A stretch of DNA of 64,000 nucleotides from Halanaerobium salsuginis (GCF_900114545.1 NZ_FOTI01000007.1:16939-80938); one strand, 5' to 3'; shown: positions 26,826-37,511, counted from the first letter of the stretch. Notes: a model not told the origin generated them from the letters alone. Translations and numbers: made by a program.

Positions 26826-27935
26826 TTAAGGAAATAAAGCTGTTGCTTCGAGGCCAGTTTCCTCTGCCAGATTAAACATAATATTCATATTCTGTACAGC
26901 TTGACCTGCCGCTCCTTTAAGCATATTATCGAGAGCAGAAAGTATTATTACCTGATCCGTCCGTTTGTTATATCTAAATCCAAGTTGAACATAATTAGAA
27001 CCTGCTACATACTTTAGCTCCGGTAATGAATCTGGTATAAGCTGAATAAATTTTTCTGTCTCATAAAAACTATTATAAAGCTCAGTTAATTCTTCTTTTG
27101 AGCTTTCTGCATTAAGCTTAAGATAAATTGTAGCGAAAATCCCCCGTTTAACAGGTACCAAATGAGGGGTAAATAATACTGTTGCTTTTTGATTATTAGC
27201 TGAATTAAAATTATGTAAAGCTAAAAATTCACTGCCAAATTCAGACTGGAAGTAACTTTGTTCTAAAAATCTATTTAAAATATATTCAATCTCTGAGCTG
27301 TGGCGATGTGTTCCTGGACTATAGGCCTTCATAGTATTATAGCTTTCTGTAAAAAGCAGATCTTGTTTTAAACTTTTACCAGCTCCACTAACCCCTGATT
27401 TAGCATCAATAATAATTGAACTTAAATCAGCTTTACTAAAATTAACTAAGGGCAGCAAGGCCAATAAAGAAGCAGTTACATAACAACCTGGATTAGCAAC
27501 TAGACTTGCTTTTTTAATTGCACTACGATTAAATTCACTTAAACCATAGACTGCTTTACAGGCTAATTCAGAAAAGTTATGTTCAATACCATACCACTCT
27601 GTATAAAGATCAGTATCATGGTAGCGAAAATCCCCACTTAAATCAATAATTTTAACCCCCTGGTCAAACAGTTCAGCTACAATATTTTGTGAAACACCAT
27701 GAGGCAAAGCTGTAAAAATAATATCATTATCTTTTACTTCAAATTCTGACAAATCTTTTAAATAATAATCTGCAACTTGTGAACCTCTAAATTGAGGATA
27801 AACATCAATTAATTTACTACCTGCTCTGCTATTAGAAACTAATTCATTTAATTCAACCCGCGGATGTTTCTGTAATAATCTAATTAATTCAATCCCTACA
27901 TAACCAGTAGCTCCAATAATACTTGCTTTTATCAT
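26826..27935 (-). CDS. argC: N-acetyl-gamma-glutamyl-phosphate reductase
   Basis: NADPH-dependent reduction of acetylglutamyl phosphate. The 369-residue protein has the N-terminal Rossmann GATGYVGIELIRLL and the catalytic Cys in LVANPGCYVTASLL, then the THRHSSEIE segment. GAGGAGATG precedes the ATG. First gene of argCBD. Unlike argGH, no T-box lies ahead of it, so its control differs. Confidence 0.96.
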   Translation of the reverse strand: MIKASIIGATGYVGIELIRLLQKHPRVELNELVSNSRAGSKLIDVYPQFRGSQVADYYLKDLSEFEVKDNDIIFTALPHGVSQNIVAELFDQGVKIIDLSGDFRYHDTDLYTEWYGIEHNFSELACKAVYGLSEFNRSAIKKASLVANPGCYVTASLLALLPLVNFSKADLSSIIIDAKSGVSGAGKSLKQDLLFTESYNTMKAYSPGTHRHSSEIEYILNRFLEQSYFQSEFGSEFLALHNFNSANNQKATVLFTPHLVPVKRGIFATIYLKLNAESSKEELTELYNSFYETEKFIQLIPDSLPELKYVAGSNYVQLGFRYNKRTDQVIILSALDNMLKGAAGQAVQNMNIMFNLAEETGLEATALFP

Positions 27936-28010
27936 CTACTCATCTCCTCAAAACTAAGCTGCTTTAAATATTTAATAAGCTCTCTTATATTTAGTTACAA
28001 GCTTTTGCTT

Positions 28011-28039
28011 ATTTTACCGTATTAAAGTAATCTATTCAA
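28011..28039 (-). promoter_or_regulatory. promoter of argCBD
   Basis: TTGAAT, 17 bases and TAAAAT on the minus strand, with a second TTGACT upstream. The surrounding AT-rich gap probably also holds the forward promoter of the aldo/keto reductase; no certain ArgR box is visible. Confidence 0.6.
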
Positions 28040-28186
28040 GCTTTTTTTAAAATAAAAGTCAAGTTTTTACTAATAAATATTTATAATTGTTAAATATTTA
28101 ATTGTTAAGTTAATTTTAACTGTATTATGCTTAAGTTAATTGAATTTATCAATAATAAAGTAAATAGAAAGGGTGTTTGTTTGCTA

Positions 28187-29002
28187 ATGAAGAATTTAAA
28201 ATTAAAAAATGGCTCTGAAATACCTGCTCTTGGTCTTGGAACTTCTGGACTTAAGTCTGATCAGTGTACTGAAACTGTTAAAACTGCTCTAGAATTAGGT
28301 TATCGTCATCTTGATACAGCAGCTGCTTATGGAAATCAAACTGCTATTGCCCGGGCAATTAAAGAAAGTACTATTCCCCGGCAAGAACTTTTTATTACTT
28401 CCAAAGTCTGGTGGACTGATCTAGCTTATAACGATTTTAAGCAGGCGGTTGAGAAAATTTTAAGTGAACTTGAACTTGACTACCTGGATATGCTTTTAAT
28501 TCACTGGCCCAACAGTGATATCCCTTTAACTGAAACTCTTAAAGCACTCCAGGAAGTTAAAGCAGCTGGTCAGGCAAAAAATACTGGTGTTAGTAATTTT
28601 ACTATTAATCATCTTAAAAAAGCACTTAGTATTGCTCCTGAACTAATTACTGATAATCAGGTTGAATTTCATCCTACTTTATATCAAAAGGAATTACTTA
28701 AATTTTGTTTTAAAAATGATATTATTTTAACGGCTTATAGTCCACTGGCCCGGGGAGAAGCACTGCATAACAGTGTAATTAAAAATTTAGCTGATAAATA
28801 TGACAAAAGTCCTGCTCAACTAACTTTAAAATGGCTTTTAGAAAAAGACATTGTAGTAATTCCAAAAGCAAGCTCTCAAAAACACTTAGCTAATAATTTA
28901 GAAGTTTTTGATTGGGACCTTCCTCTCGAAGCAGCCCGTGAAATGGAACTAATCAATAATAATAATCGGGTTATTAATCCTGACTTTGCAGAATTTAATT
29001 AA
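28187..29002 (+). CDS. aldo/keto reductase
   Basis: About 271 residues of the AKR family, NADPH-dependent carbonyl reductases. The catalytic set is visible: Asp and Tyr in HLDTAAAYGN, Lys in ITSKVWW and His in LLIHWPN, plus the cofactor segment VIPKASS near the C-terminus. The frame opens earlier (28127), but GAAAGGGTG favours the ATG at 28187 or the TTG at 28181. It diverges from argC and stands alone. Substrate unknown. Confidence 0.92.
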   Translation: MKNLKLKNGSEIPALGLGTSGLKSDQCTETVKTALELGYRHLDTAAAYGNQTAIARAIKESTIPRQELFITSKVWWTDLAYNDFKQAVEKILSELELDYLDMLLIHWPNSDIPLTETLKALQEVKAAGQAKNTGVSNFTINHLKKALSIAPELITDNQVEFHPTLYQKELLKFCFKNDIILTAYSPLARGEALHNSVIKNLADKYDKSPAQLTLKWLLEKDIVVIPKASSQKHLANNLEVFDWDLPLEAAREMELINNNNRVINPDFAEFN

Positions 29003-29011
29003 CCAAAAAAA

Positions 29012-29037
29012 GCAGTTCAGCTAATTAGCTGAACTGC
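29012..29037. terminator. bidirectional terminator
   Basis: A perfect palindrome (GCAGTTCAGCTAA with TTAGCTGAACTGC) carries T runs on both sides. It ends the forward reductase gene and the reverse alpha-galactosidase operon. Confidence 0.9.
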
Positions 29038-29113
29038 CTTTTAATTATTACTAAATTAATAAAGTTATTATTTAACTATTTACTTTTATTCTAATATTAT
29101 AAATTGTAAAAGT

Positions 29114-30457
29114 TTAAAAATTAGGCAGCCATTTCTGTTGAGCACTAAACATTTCAGCAACCATAGCTCTAATTTTATCCATTGTCAGAACTGCTCCGGT
29201 TAAAGGATCCATCATAATAGCTTGATAAATTTTTTCTTTATCTCCTGTCAAAGCTCCTTCAACAGCAAGCTGCTGCACATTAATATTACTTCTATTTAAA
29301 GCAGCTAATTGAGTAGGTAACTTACCAACAGATGTAGGCTGAATTCCATTTTTATTAACTAGACAGGGGACTTCGACAATAGAATCAGCTGGCAAATTGC
29401 TAATCTGATAATCATTATTGCTTACATTGCCATGAATAACAGTTTCTCTACCAGTTTCGATTGCTTCAATTATCCTGGAACCATATTCATTACTTCGTTT
29501 TATTTCAATTTTAGAATTAATTAGTTTTTCCATATCTGCCTGATAAGTTTTATTTCTAACCTGACATACATGTAAATATGCTCCAGACTCATCCTCAGTT
29601 GTCCAGCCAATATCTCCTCCATAACTATTTGCTGGATCTTCCCGCTGCATTTTATGAATTTTGCTAATCCAGCTTTTTGATTTTCTAAAGTAAGGTACAT
29701 ATTCTGACATGTGAATAGTTGATTCTGTAACAAAGTAACCAAAATGCTTTAAAAATTCAAATTTTGTTACATCTTGTTGATAAATATCGGGATCATCATA
29801 TTTCTTTTTCAATTCTGGATAAAGGTCTTTTCCCTGATGCTCAAATTTTAAATACCAGGCCATATGATTAATACCAGCTGAAATATAATTAATTTCTTGA
29901 TAAGGAAGATTTAGATATTGAGACATTTCGTAAGCAGTTCCCTGAACACTATGACAGAGCCCAACATTTTTAAGTGAAGTTGCCTTAGTTAAAGCTAAAC
30001 AATTAATGGCCATTGGATTTACATAGTTTAAAAATAAAGCTTCTGGACATAATTCTTCCATCTCCCGGGCAATATTTAAGTAAACAGGAATAGTTCTTAA
30101 TCCTCTAAATACACCTCCTGGACCAAGAGTATCACCTACTGCCTGATTAACTCCATAACGATTTGGTATCTCTATATCAAGTTTATAGGCTTCTAGGCCA
30201 CCTACCTGAATCATAGCAATTACATAATTAGCATCTTTTAAAGCTTTTTTACGATTAGTAGTTGTTTCAATTTTAGTTGGGAAGTCGTTTTCTGTAATAA
30301 GGCGTTTCGCAATCTTTTCTATCATAGCCAGCCGTTCAGAGTTAATATCCATCAATGAAATTGTACTGTCTCTTAATTCTGGCACAGCCAGAATATCTAC
30401 CAATAAATTTTTAGCAAAAACAATGCTGCCTGCTCCAATGAATGTTATTTTACGCAT
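29114..30457 (-). CDS. melA: alpha-galactosidase, GH4 family
   Basis: An NAD- and metal-dependent alpha-galactosidase (447 residues) acting on melibiose, raffinose or related sugars in the cytoplasm. It tracks E. coli MelA closely: ITFIGAGSIVFAKN, DTLGPGGVFRGLRT, LNYVNPMAIN, the metal-binding Cys in GLCHSVQGTA and His in AGINHMAWYL. It is the last gene of an operon with a peptide-type ABC importer and a LacI regulator, which fits import and hydrolysis of alpha-galactosides. The two-way terminator lies about 80 bases downstream. Confidence 0.94.
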   Translation of the reverse strand: MRKITFIGAGSIVFAKNLLVDILAVPELRDSTISLMDINSERLAMIEKIAKRLITENDFPTKIETTTNRKKALKDANYVIAMIQVGGLEAYKLDIEIPNRYGVNQAVGDTLGPGGVFRGLRTIPVYLNIAREMEELCPEALFLNYVNPMAINCLALTKATSLKNVGLCHSVQGTAYEMSQYLNLPYQEINYISAGINHMAWYLKFEHQGKDLYPELKKKYDDPDIYQQDVTKFEFLKHFGYFVTESTIHMSEYVPYFRKSKSWISKIHKMQREDPANSYGGDIGWTTEDESGAYLHVCQVRNKTYQADMEKLINSKIEIKRSNEYGSRIIEAIETGRETVIHGNVSNNDYQISNLPADSIVEVPCLVNKNGIQPTSVGKLPTQLAALNRSNINVQQLAVEGALTGDKEKIYQAIMMDPLTGAVLTMDKIRAMVAEMFSAQQKWLPNF

Positions 30458-30497
30458 TTTATCATACTCCTTTTTATTTTTATTTAATTAAAATAAT

Positions 30498-31601
30498 TTA
30501 TCTACCATAAGGATCTGCGGCGTCTCTTAAACCATCTCCCAAGAAATTAAAAGCTAAAATAGTTAATAAAATAACTACTCCAGGTGTCATAATCCAGGGA
30601 TATTGTCCAATAGTTTGGAGATTAGTTGCTTTACTTAATAAAACTCCCCAACTAACCATGGGAGGTTGAATACCCAATCCTAAAAAACTAAGTGAACTTT
30701 CAGCCAGAATAAGTTGTGGGATTGCTAGAGTTGTTACCACAATTATATGACTAGTACAATTACTTAATACATGTTTAATAATAATATACAAATCATTTGC
30801 ACCAGCAGCCCGGGCAGCATCAACATATTCCTGTTCTCGATAGGAAAGTACTTTTCCTCTAATTTGACGAGCCATATCAGTCCAACGCACCATGATCATG
30901 ATAAACATAACGGCTATTAAAACAAGGACTGGGGACCAGGTAACAGGAATAGCAGCACTTAAAGCCATCATTAATGGTAAAGTAGGAAACATCCGAATCA
31001 GTTCTATTAAACGCTGTAAAATATTATCAACCTTTCCGGCAAAATAACCAGATATTCCTCCCACAATAGAACCAATTAGAGCTGTTAGCATTGAGCCAAT
31101 AATCGCAATAGCAATTGAGACTCTCCCCCCAAAAATAATCCTGCTTAAAAGATCTCGCCCAAGTTCATCTGTACCAAAAAAATGAATCTCCGCTGGTTTA
31201 TCTACCCCAAATAGGTGCAAATCGCTTTTAATTAACCCAAAAAGTTTATATTCCCAGCCGCGATAAAATAATTTAATTGGATAAATTTTTGTTCGATCTG
31301 GTATATAAACTCTTTCCCAGGTCTGTTCATCAAATTCTTGTTTCATACTATAAACAAAAGGCTGTAAATGGAATTTGCCATTTTGTTCAAAAAAATGAAC
31401 TGCTTGATAACTGCGATAAGCAGCTTCACTGTCTGTTGCTGTATAGTTATAGGGGCTAAAAAAAGGGGCAAAAATGCTTATTACGGTTAATATGATTACT
31501 ATTATTGCTCCAATTAGCCCCAACTTATTACGTTTGAATTTTCTCCAGATCAACTGCCTATGTGATAGTATTTTGGGTTTTTTAAAATTATCGTTTTGCA
31601 T
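30498..31601 (-). CDS. OppC/DppC-type ABC permease
   Basis: A 367-residue inner-membrane permease with one N-terminal helix, a roughly 110-residue outside loop and five further helices. The ATPase-contact loop is in the REQEYVDAARAAGAND region. It pairs with the OppB-type permease 26 bases upstream. Although of the peptide family, such permeases serve oligosaccharides beside GH4 and GH36 genes. No ATPase gene is present in the operon, so the ATPases are shared or encoded elsewhere. Confidence 0.92.
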   Translation of the reverse strand: MQNDNFKKPKILSHRQLIWRKFKRNKLGLIGAIIVIILTVISIFAPFFSPYNYTATDSEAAYRSYQAVHFFEQNGKFHLQPFVYSMKQEFDEQTWERVYIPDRTKIYPIKLFYRGWEYKLFGLIKSDLHLFGVDKPAEIHFFGTDELGRDLLSRIIFGGRVSIAIAIIGSMLTALIGSIVGGISGYFAGKVDNILQRLIELIRMFPTLPLMMALSAAIPVTWSPVLVLIAVMFIMIMVRWTDMARQIRGKVLSYREQEYVDAARAAGANDLYIIIKHVLSNCTSHIIVVTTLAIPQLILAESSLSFLGLGIQPPMVSWGVLLSKATNLQTIGQYPWIMTPGVVILLTILAFNFLGDGLRDAADPYGR

Positions 31602-31627
31602 TTCTTTCCTCCTTAATTAGCAGTTTT

Positions 31628-32623
31628 TCAATCATAGCGAACTCTGGGATCAACCTGTGCTAATAAAACATCTGCCAGTAAATTACCAATTACCAGAGTT
31701 ACCGCTAACATTAGTAAAAAAGAACCAGCTAGATACATATCCTGACTTAAGAGAGCATTGTAAAATGCTGGGCCAGTAGTAGGCAACTGCAATACAATAC
31801 TGGAAACAATTGCTCCCTGGATTAAAAAAGGAAGCGACATGCCAAGATACATAACTAAAGGTTGAATGGCATTTCTAACCGCATGTTTATAAATAACAAC
31901 TTTATCTGTTAAGCCTTTGGCCCGGGCTGTTTTAACATATTGTTTTTGTAGTTCATCTAGCAAATTACCCCGCATAATTCTCATATTCTGTGCTGTACCA
32001 GCAATACCCACTACAAAAACTGGTACCCAAAAATGCTGTAAAAAATTAATTAATTTTGCTAAACTCCAGGGAGCAAAAACAAATTCAGAGGAAAATAATC
32101 CACCAACATGCATATTTAATTTAAAAGATAAAAGATACATTATCACAATAGCAAAAAAGAAATTGGGAATAGAAAGACCAATAAAAGCAAATACAGTAGC
32201 TATATTATCACTTAAACTATATTGATGAGTTGCAGAATAAATTCCAACTACAACCCCAACTAAAACTGAAATTAAGTGTGCCGAAAGGGCTATTAAAAAT
32301 GTATAGCCAAGTCTGCTCCAAATAACTTCGCTAACTGGCCTATTATACTGAAAAGAATACCCAAAGTCTCCTTTAAAAACTATATTTTTAATCCAATTTA
32401 AGTATTGAAATAAAAATGGTTGATCAAGCCCATACTGGCTCCTCATTCTTTCCGCCATTGCCCTGGCCTGGTCCTGTGACATACCAGACTGATTTGCAAG
32501 TCTATTTTGAACTGTTGTCATATAATCTCCAGGTGGCAAATTTATAACAACAAAACTTACAAAACTAACTATAATTAACATTGGAATTAAATAAAATAAA
32601 CGTCTGATAATATATTGAAACAA
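31628..32623 (-). CDS. OppB/DppB-type ABC permease
   Basis: A 331-residue permease with the N-terminal helix IIRRLFYLIPMLIIVSFVSF, the conserved YGLDQPFLFQYLNWI segment and six helices in all. The loop KTARAKGLTDKVVIYKHAVRNA contacts the ATPase. It lies between the binding-protein gene and the OppC-type gene in the alpha-galactoside operon. Confidence 0.92.
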   Translation of the reverse strand: MFQYIIRRLFYLIPMLIIVSFVSFVVINLPPGDYMTTVQNRLANQSGMSQDQARAMAERMRSQYGLDQPFLFQYLNWIKNIVFKGDFGYSFQYNRPVSEVIWSRLGYTFLIALSAHLISVLVGVVVGIYSATHQYSLSDNIATVFAFIGLSIPNFFFAIVIMYLLSFKLNMHVGGLFSSEFVFAPWSLAKLINFLQHFWVPVFVVGIAGTAQNMRIMRGNLLDELQKQYVKTARAKGLTDKVVIYKHAVRNAIQPLVMYLGMSLPFLIQGAIVSSIVLQLPTTGPAFYNALLSQDMYLAGSFLLMLAVTLVIGNLLADVLLAQVDPRVRYD

Positions 32624-32723
32624 TTTTAACCCTCCTTTTAATTAAGAGTTAAAGAGAGGTTTAAATAAATCTACTCTCTTTAACTCAATTTTAAATTTTA
32701 ATCTTTTAAGAACTCCAGAACGT

Positions 32724-34779
32724 TTATTTATTAAACCACTCAGTCTGACTATAGGAATCTGCCAGTGGAATATCATCTAAGAATAAATTATCATACTGCT
32801 GGTCTTCGGGAACCCAGACAATCTGTAAAGGCATGCCATTTACCATATAATCATATAAATAAGGTGGTAAATCACTGGGGATATTTTTGAACCTCTTATT
32901 AATTGCCAGGCCCTGTCTTAGCTGATAAAGACCAATTGTATAGATGTTTTCTGTATATATTTTTTCAATTTGATAAAGTAAATCTGCTTTTTCATCTGCA
33001 GTCCTGCTTAATCTCAGCTTTTGTAATAGATCAGCAATTTCTTTTTCAAAAGGTAGTAGTTCTCGGGGAGATTGAGCTCCTTTTTGGTGAAATCCAGGTG
33101 TAATATCAGAAACTGAACCAACTAGATCCATAAAATAATAAGGAGTTCCTACCTGGTCAATTCTGGCAACATTTAAATCAAATTCTCCAGAATTAGTCTT
33201 GGCTGTATTATTAGTACCACTTAATACCTTTAATCTCAGATTAATTCCTACTTTTCTTAACATTGGAATAAGGGCTTCCGCAGCTTGAACTGATGCTGCT
33301 GAGTCTTCATTTGTTTTGACCTCAATAATTAACTCATCACCAGCTATTTTACTATCTTCCGGCCAGTTTAAAATCCCATCATCATTAGTATCGATAAAGC
33401 CTAATTCTTTTAATAGCTGTTTAGCCTTTGCTAAATCATAATTATAGACAACAGTATTTTCTTCTCGATGATAAATTGAGCCATCCGGATAAGCTCCATG
33501 ATAAACTTTCGTTAAAGGACCCGGAAATGCTCCATTAGCAAGTGCTTCTTTATCAATTGCATAACTTAAAGCCTGCCTGAACTTCTTATTTCTAAATAAT
33601 TCTCGCAGCTCTGCCTGACGTTTAGTACTAACACCAAATTGTCTGGCTAAGTTCATTTCAAGACGATAAATTGCTGTAAAAGGCCCAAAACTCATTGCAA
33701 AATTCGAATCTTCTTTAACAGATTCCTGTCTTACCATGGCAAAAGTACTTGGATTTTCTAGATTAGTTCTGTCACCTTGACCACTAACCAAATTATTAGT
33801 TCTAATAGCTCCACTTTCTGCTTCCATAAATCTAATTTCACTAATATATGGCAGCTGATTACCTGCTTCATCAACCTGCCAGTAATAAGGATTTCTGACC
33901 ATTACCAGCTGCTCTCCAGGACTATATTTAATTGGTACCCAGGGCCCCATGGTAACAATAGGAAGATCATGAGCTGGTATTACTGAAGGATAGTTTTCAT
34001 ATCTGGCATCAGAATTATAAGCTGGATGAAATTTACTATAAACATGTTTTGGACTAACAGGAAAATTATTACGATCAAAATTGCTTAATACACTCATTGG
34101 ATAAGCTGCTCCAAAATGCCACTTAACTGTATCTGCATCAACTACTTCTAACTTAGTAACTTCTCCTCCATATGTCCAATCTGCAGCTGTAGCAGTACTT
34201 GTTATTTGTTCATCTAAAATAAGATTATTATAAGTAAAGGCTATATCTTCAGTTGTAAATGCTTCTCCATCCGACCACTTAGCCCCTGTAATAAAATTCA
34301 TCACTAAAGTTTGACCAGCATCTTGCCATTCCCAGTCAGTGGCTAAATTTGGAATTGGTTCTGGTTTATTAAGTTTCCACATTTCTCCTCTAAGGAGCGG
34401 TGACTCATGTAAAATTTGATGAATTCCAAAATATCCCTGAATATTGCCAGCTCCCCAATTCCAACCATCAATTGGCACAGCAAAAGTATCACGCCAGACC
34501 CCACCATACTGACCTGGGCCCATCAAGCATTGTTGCTGCCTGTCTAATCAGCGGTTTAGTAGGAATCCTTTCTGCTATTGGTGGTAGTTTACCAGCTTTA
34601 ACTAATTTTTCTAGTTCAGGTGCTTCCTGATAGCCCTCTAATTCTGCAAACTTTAAAACCTGTCCGAGCTCTAGTTTACCCAGCAAATCTCTTTCACCTT
34701 CAGCAAATACTGTTAAAGAAAAGACACAAAACAGCAAACAACTTAGCAAAACAACTATTCTCTTACTTAATAATTTCAT
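32724..34779 (-). pseudogene. extracellular solute-binding protein (family 5), one-base frameshift
   Basis: The lipo/secreted binding protein of the alpha-galactoside importer. The first frame (34779 to about 34524) encodes a signal peptide (VVLLSCLLFCVFSLTVFAEG) and the mature N-terminus. The second frame, from 34526, carries the remaining 600 residues beginning MGPGQYGGVWRDT. The frames join at CTTGATGGG: dropping one G near 34524 gives a continuous protein. All other parts look intact, so this is either a recent mutation or a sequence error; I see no programmed slippage signal. It follows lacI and precedes the two permeases. Confidence 0.85.
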
Positions 34780-34854
34780 TTTTCTCCTCCTTATAATAAG
34801 CTTTATTATAAATCAACTAATTAAATTAAAGACCTCACCTCCTAAACTATAAAT

Positions 34855-34864
34855 TTAAACGTTC
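34855..34864. promoter_or_regulatory. possible LacI-family operator
   Basis: A short palindrome centred on CG (TTAAACGTTC), the usual centre of LacI-family sites, lies between lacI and the binding-protein gene. It is only suggestive. Confidence 0.25.
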
Positions 34865-34867
34865 TTT

Positions 34868-35908
34868 TCAGTCAGATAAGTTTTTTACACTATCCCGTTC
34901 GATAATCTCAACTGGTAAAAAAGTCTGAACCGGTAACTTAATTTTATTTTCAATTCTTAAAATAAGTAAATTGACTGCCATTAAAGCTAAATCTTGCTTT
35001 GGCACAGCTATAGTTGTTAAAGGCGGGTTAGCATAAGCAGCCATTTTTATATCATCGTGAGATATAATTGAAATATCATCAGGAACAGTAATATTCTTTT
35101 CGTGCAGAGCTTTTAAGGCCCCAATTGCCAGCTGATCACTAGCAATAAAAAAAGCTGTTACTTCACTATGGATATTTTTAGAATTAAGATTATTATTTTT
35201 AATTATTTCCATCATTTTAAGATAACCACTCTCTACCTGCCAATTAGCTTTCTTTATGAATTGTTTTTTTATAGTTAAGTTAAACTTATTTAAAGCCTGC
35301 TGATATCCAAGATAACGATCAGTTTTTTTCATACTATAAGGAAAAATATCGCCTCCGATAAAGCCAATTTTTTGATGGCCTTTCTGAACTAAAAATTTAA
35401 TAGCTTGGAAAGCAGCTTTTTTACGATCAGTTAAAACAGTGTCTCGAGAATATGAATTAAATCTATTCCCAATAAAAACTAAATTAGGAGTCTGCTGAGT
35501 TAATTTTAAAAATAACTTTTCATCTAAATGATCTGAAATACTGATTACTCCATCAAGTTTACTCTGCAATAGATAATCAAGACGTTTATTTTTTAATAAA
35601 TCTTCTTCAATTTCAGCAAAAACTATTTTATGACCTTTTAATTTTAATAATCGTTCTATTTCTTCAATTATTTCTAAAAAATAAGGATGATTAAACTTAG
35701 AGGTAACTTCACTTAAAATATAAGCAATTCTATATTGATCTGGATTAGGATTATTGTTATTTTGATAATTCAATTTATCTGCCCAAGCTAGTACTTTTTT
35801 AGCAGTTGCTGATTTAACTAAATTTTTAGTGGCTGGATTCATTACTCGAGAAACAGTTGCAACAGAAACATCTGCTTTCTCTGCTATATCTTTTAATGTT
35901 ATTCCCAT
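34868..35908 (-). CDS. LacI family transcriptional regulator
   Basis: A 346-residue repressor with the N-terminal helix-turn-helix (ITLKDIAEKADVSVATVSRVMN) and a periplasmic-binding-protein-like effector domain. It is first in the lacI-binding protein-permeases-melA order, all on one strand with short gaps. It most likely controls the alpha-galactoside operon in response to an imported sugar. Its promoter region (35909-36000) has a repeated TATTTGCAG element before the AT-rich -10. Confidence 0.93.
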   Translation of the reverse strand: MGITLKDIAEKADVSVATVSRVMNPATKNLVKSATAKKVLAWADKLNYQNNNNPNPDQYRIAYILSEVTSKFNHPYFLEIIEEIERLLKLKGHKIVFAEIEEDLLKNKRLDYLLQSKLDGVISISDHLDEKLFLKLTQQTPNLVFIGNRFNSYSRDTVLTDRKKAAFQAIKFLVQKGHQKIGFIGGDIFPYSMKKTDRYLGYQQALNKFNLTIKKQFIKKANWQVESGYLKMMEIIKNNNLNSKNIHSEVTAFFIASDQLAIGALKALHEKNITVPDDISIISHDDIKMAAYANPPLTTIAVPKQDLALMAVNLLILRIENKIKLPVQTFLPVEIIERDSVKNLSD

Positions 35909-36064
35909 TTAATTCACCAATCCATTTAATATATTTTGATAATTATTTATTTTCATTATATTTTAACTATTCTCTATTGTTCTGCAAATACCTGCAAATA
36001 AATTAATATTATTTCATTTTATTACATTTGTTTTTCATAAAAATTATTATTTATTCAAATAAAA

Positions 36065-36090
36065 AAGCTCCCTCTTTAAAGAGGGAGCTT
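36065..36090 (-). terminator. terminator after larA
   Basis: A near-perfect palindrome (AAGCTCCCTCTTT with AAAGAGGGAGCTT) is followed by T6 on the minus strand, 14 bases after the larA-like stop. Confidence 0.88.
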
Positions 36091-36103
36091 ACTTAACTAA
36101 ATA

Positions 36104-37393
36104 TTATTTTTTATAACGCGGAAAAGTATTAGCACCATGGGGCATTAAATAAGTAGATAAGTTATCTCCTTTTAATTCTTTAGCTAAAGCAAATGCTTTT
36201 TCAATTGAATCAACTACTCTAATATTTGCCATGGCAACACTTGCCGGATCAAGCGAAGAAACAAGAATAAAATTATATTTTTGGGCTACTTCGCTTACAT
36301 AATAACCAACATATTTAGCAATTGTATAATCCCGCCGCAGCTCTTCTTCTCGCTCTAACACAGTATCATAATCTTGAATTATCTTCTGAATGGCTTCATT
36401 ACCAAAACCTTCATTACAATAACTTAAAATAATCATAACTCCATTTTTCTTTAAAGCTGCTTCTGCATTAATAACAGTTTTAATAGTCTGATAAAAATTT
36501 ATATCTTTAGGATAACCACCGGCAGTTGCAACCACGAGATCTGCCTGTTCTGCAATTGGAACTGAATCAAGTTGATCAACAATTTGACAGCCTTTTTCAT
36601 GGGCTTGATAAAAATCCCCTGCAACTGCTGCTGCAAATTCACCTTCTGAACCCATAATTACATTTAATAAAAAAGATGGTTCAGCCATTCTGGCTGCTTC
36701 TAACATATCTGCATAAATTGGATTTCCTTTAATTTTACCACTTCTAATTTCGGGGTTAGAACCACTGCCGGGTTCTGCTCCTAATGACATAGCATGATTG
36801 GCCATAATACTTTCATAACCTGCTATACCAGGTAAAACAGATTTTTTACCTCCTCCCCAGCCAGCTAAGAGGTGGAAAACTATTGCTCCTGTTAAAATAA
36901 TATGATCAGCTTCAGCTGCTAGTTTATTTATTTTAACTGGGGTTCCATAACTAGTCTCCCCCAGATAAACTAGACTTGCTTCATCTTTAGCAACATGATC
37001 AATTACTTTAAACTTACCAGCTAATTTTTCTCCCAATAAAGTATTATGTTCAGCCTGTGTCTGTTTACGATGAGAGCCAGTTGCGGATAAAAACATAATA
37101 TCTTCTGCTTTAACTCCTGCCTGCTGCAATTCTTCAACTAAATAAGGTAAATAATCTCCCATGCGCTGCCATGATCTTGTAATATCAGAAATGACTATGC
37201 AGATTTGTTCTCCTGGTTTTACGATCTCAGCTAAACGTCGGCTTCCAATTGGATTTGCTAAAGCTGTTTTAATAATCTCTGCCTCTGTCTGCTCATTTTG
37301 AGGAGCATCGCTTGTTAAAACTCCTAATAAGTTTTCTTCAGGAATAGTAAAATGTAATTTGTCTTTTCCATACTTCATACTAAATTTTTTCAT
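36104..37393 (-). CDS. LarA family (lactate racemase-like) protein
   Basis: A 429-residue member of the LarA/DUF2088 family, 2-hydroxyacid racemases or epimerases. Landmarks are ISDITR, the His in ATGSHRK, AGWGGGKKSVLPGI, whose Lys can carry the nickel-pincer nucleotide, and NHAMS. Members act on lactate, malate or sugar acids, so the substrate is unknown. The cofactor genes larB, larC and larE are not in this window. It is a single-gene unit with its own terminator. Confidence 0.9.
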   Translation of the reverse strand: MKKFSMKYGKDKLHFTIPEENLLGVLTSDAPQNEQTEAEIIKTALANPIGSRRLAEIVKPGEQICIVISDITRSWQRMGDYLPYLVEELQQAGVKAEDIMFLSATGSHRKQTQAEHNTLLGEKLAGKFKVIDHVAKDEASLVYLGETSYGTPVKINKLAAEADHIILTGAIVFHLLAGWGGGKKSVLPGIAGYESIMANHAMSLGAEPGSGSNPEIRSGKIKGNPIYADMLEAARMAEPSFLLNVIMGSEGEFAAAVAGDFYQAHEKGCQIVDQLDSVPIAEQADLVVATAGGYPKDINFYQTIKTVINAEAALKKNGVMIILSYCNEGFGNEAIQKIIQDYDTVLEREEELRRDYTIAKYVGYYVSEVAQKYNFILVSSLDPASVAMANIRVVDSIEKAFALAKELKGDNLSTYLMPHGANTFPRYKK

Positions 37394-37511
37394 GATATTA
37401 TTCCTCTCCTAAATTTTTTTTAAATAAGTTTTGAATTAAGCTTAAAAAATTTTAAGCTATAAGTAAAAAATCAACTTAAAATAATTGTTAACTAGTATTA
37501 TATAGCAAAAA

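Noticed and set aside
34500..34530. Programmed ribosomal frameshift in the binding-protein gene
   Set aside because: There is no slippery heptamer or stimulatory hairpin; a one-base mutation or sequence error is simpler.
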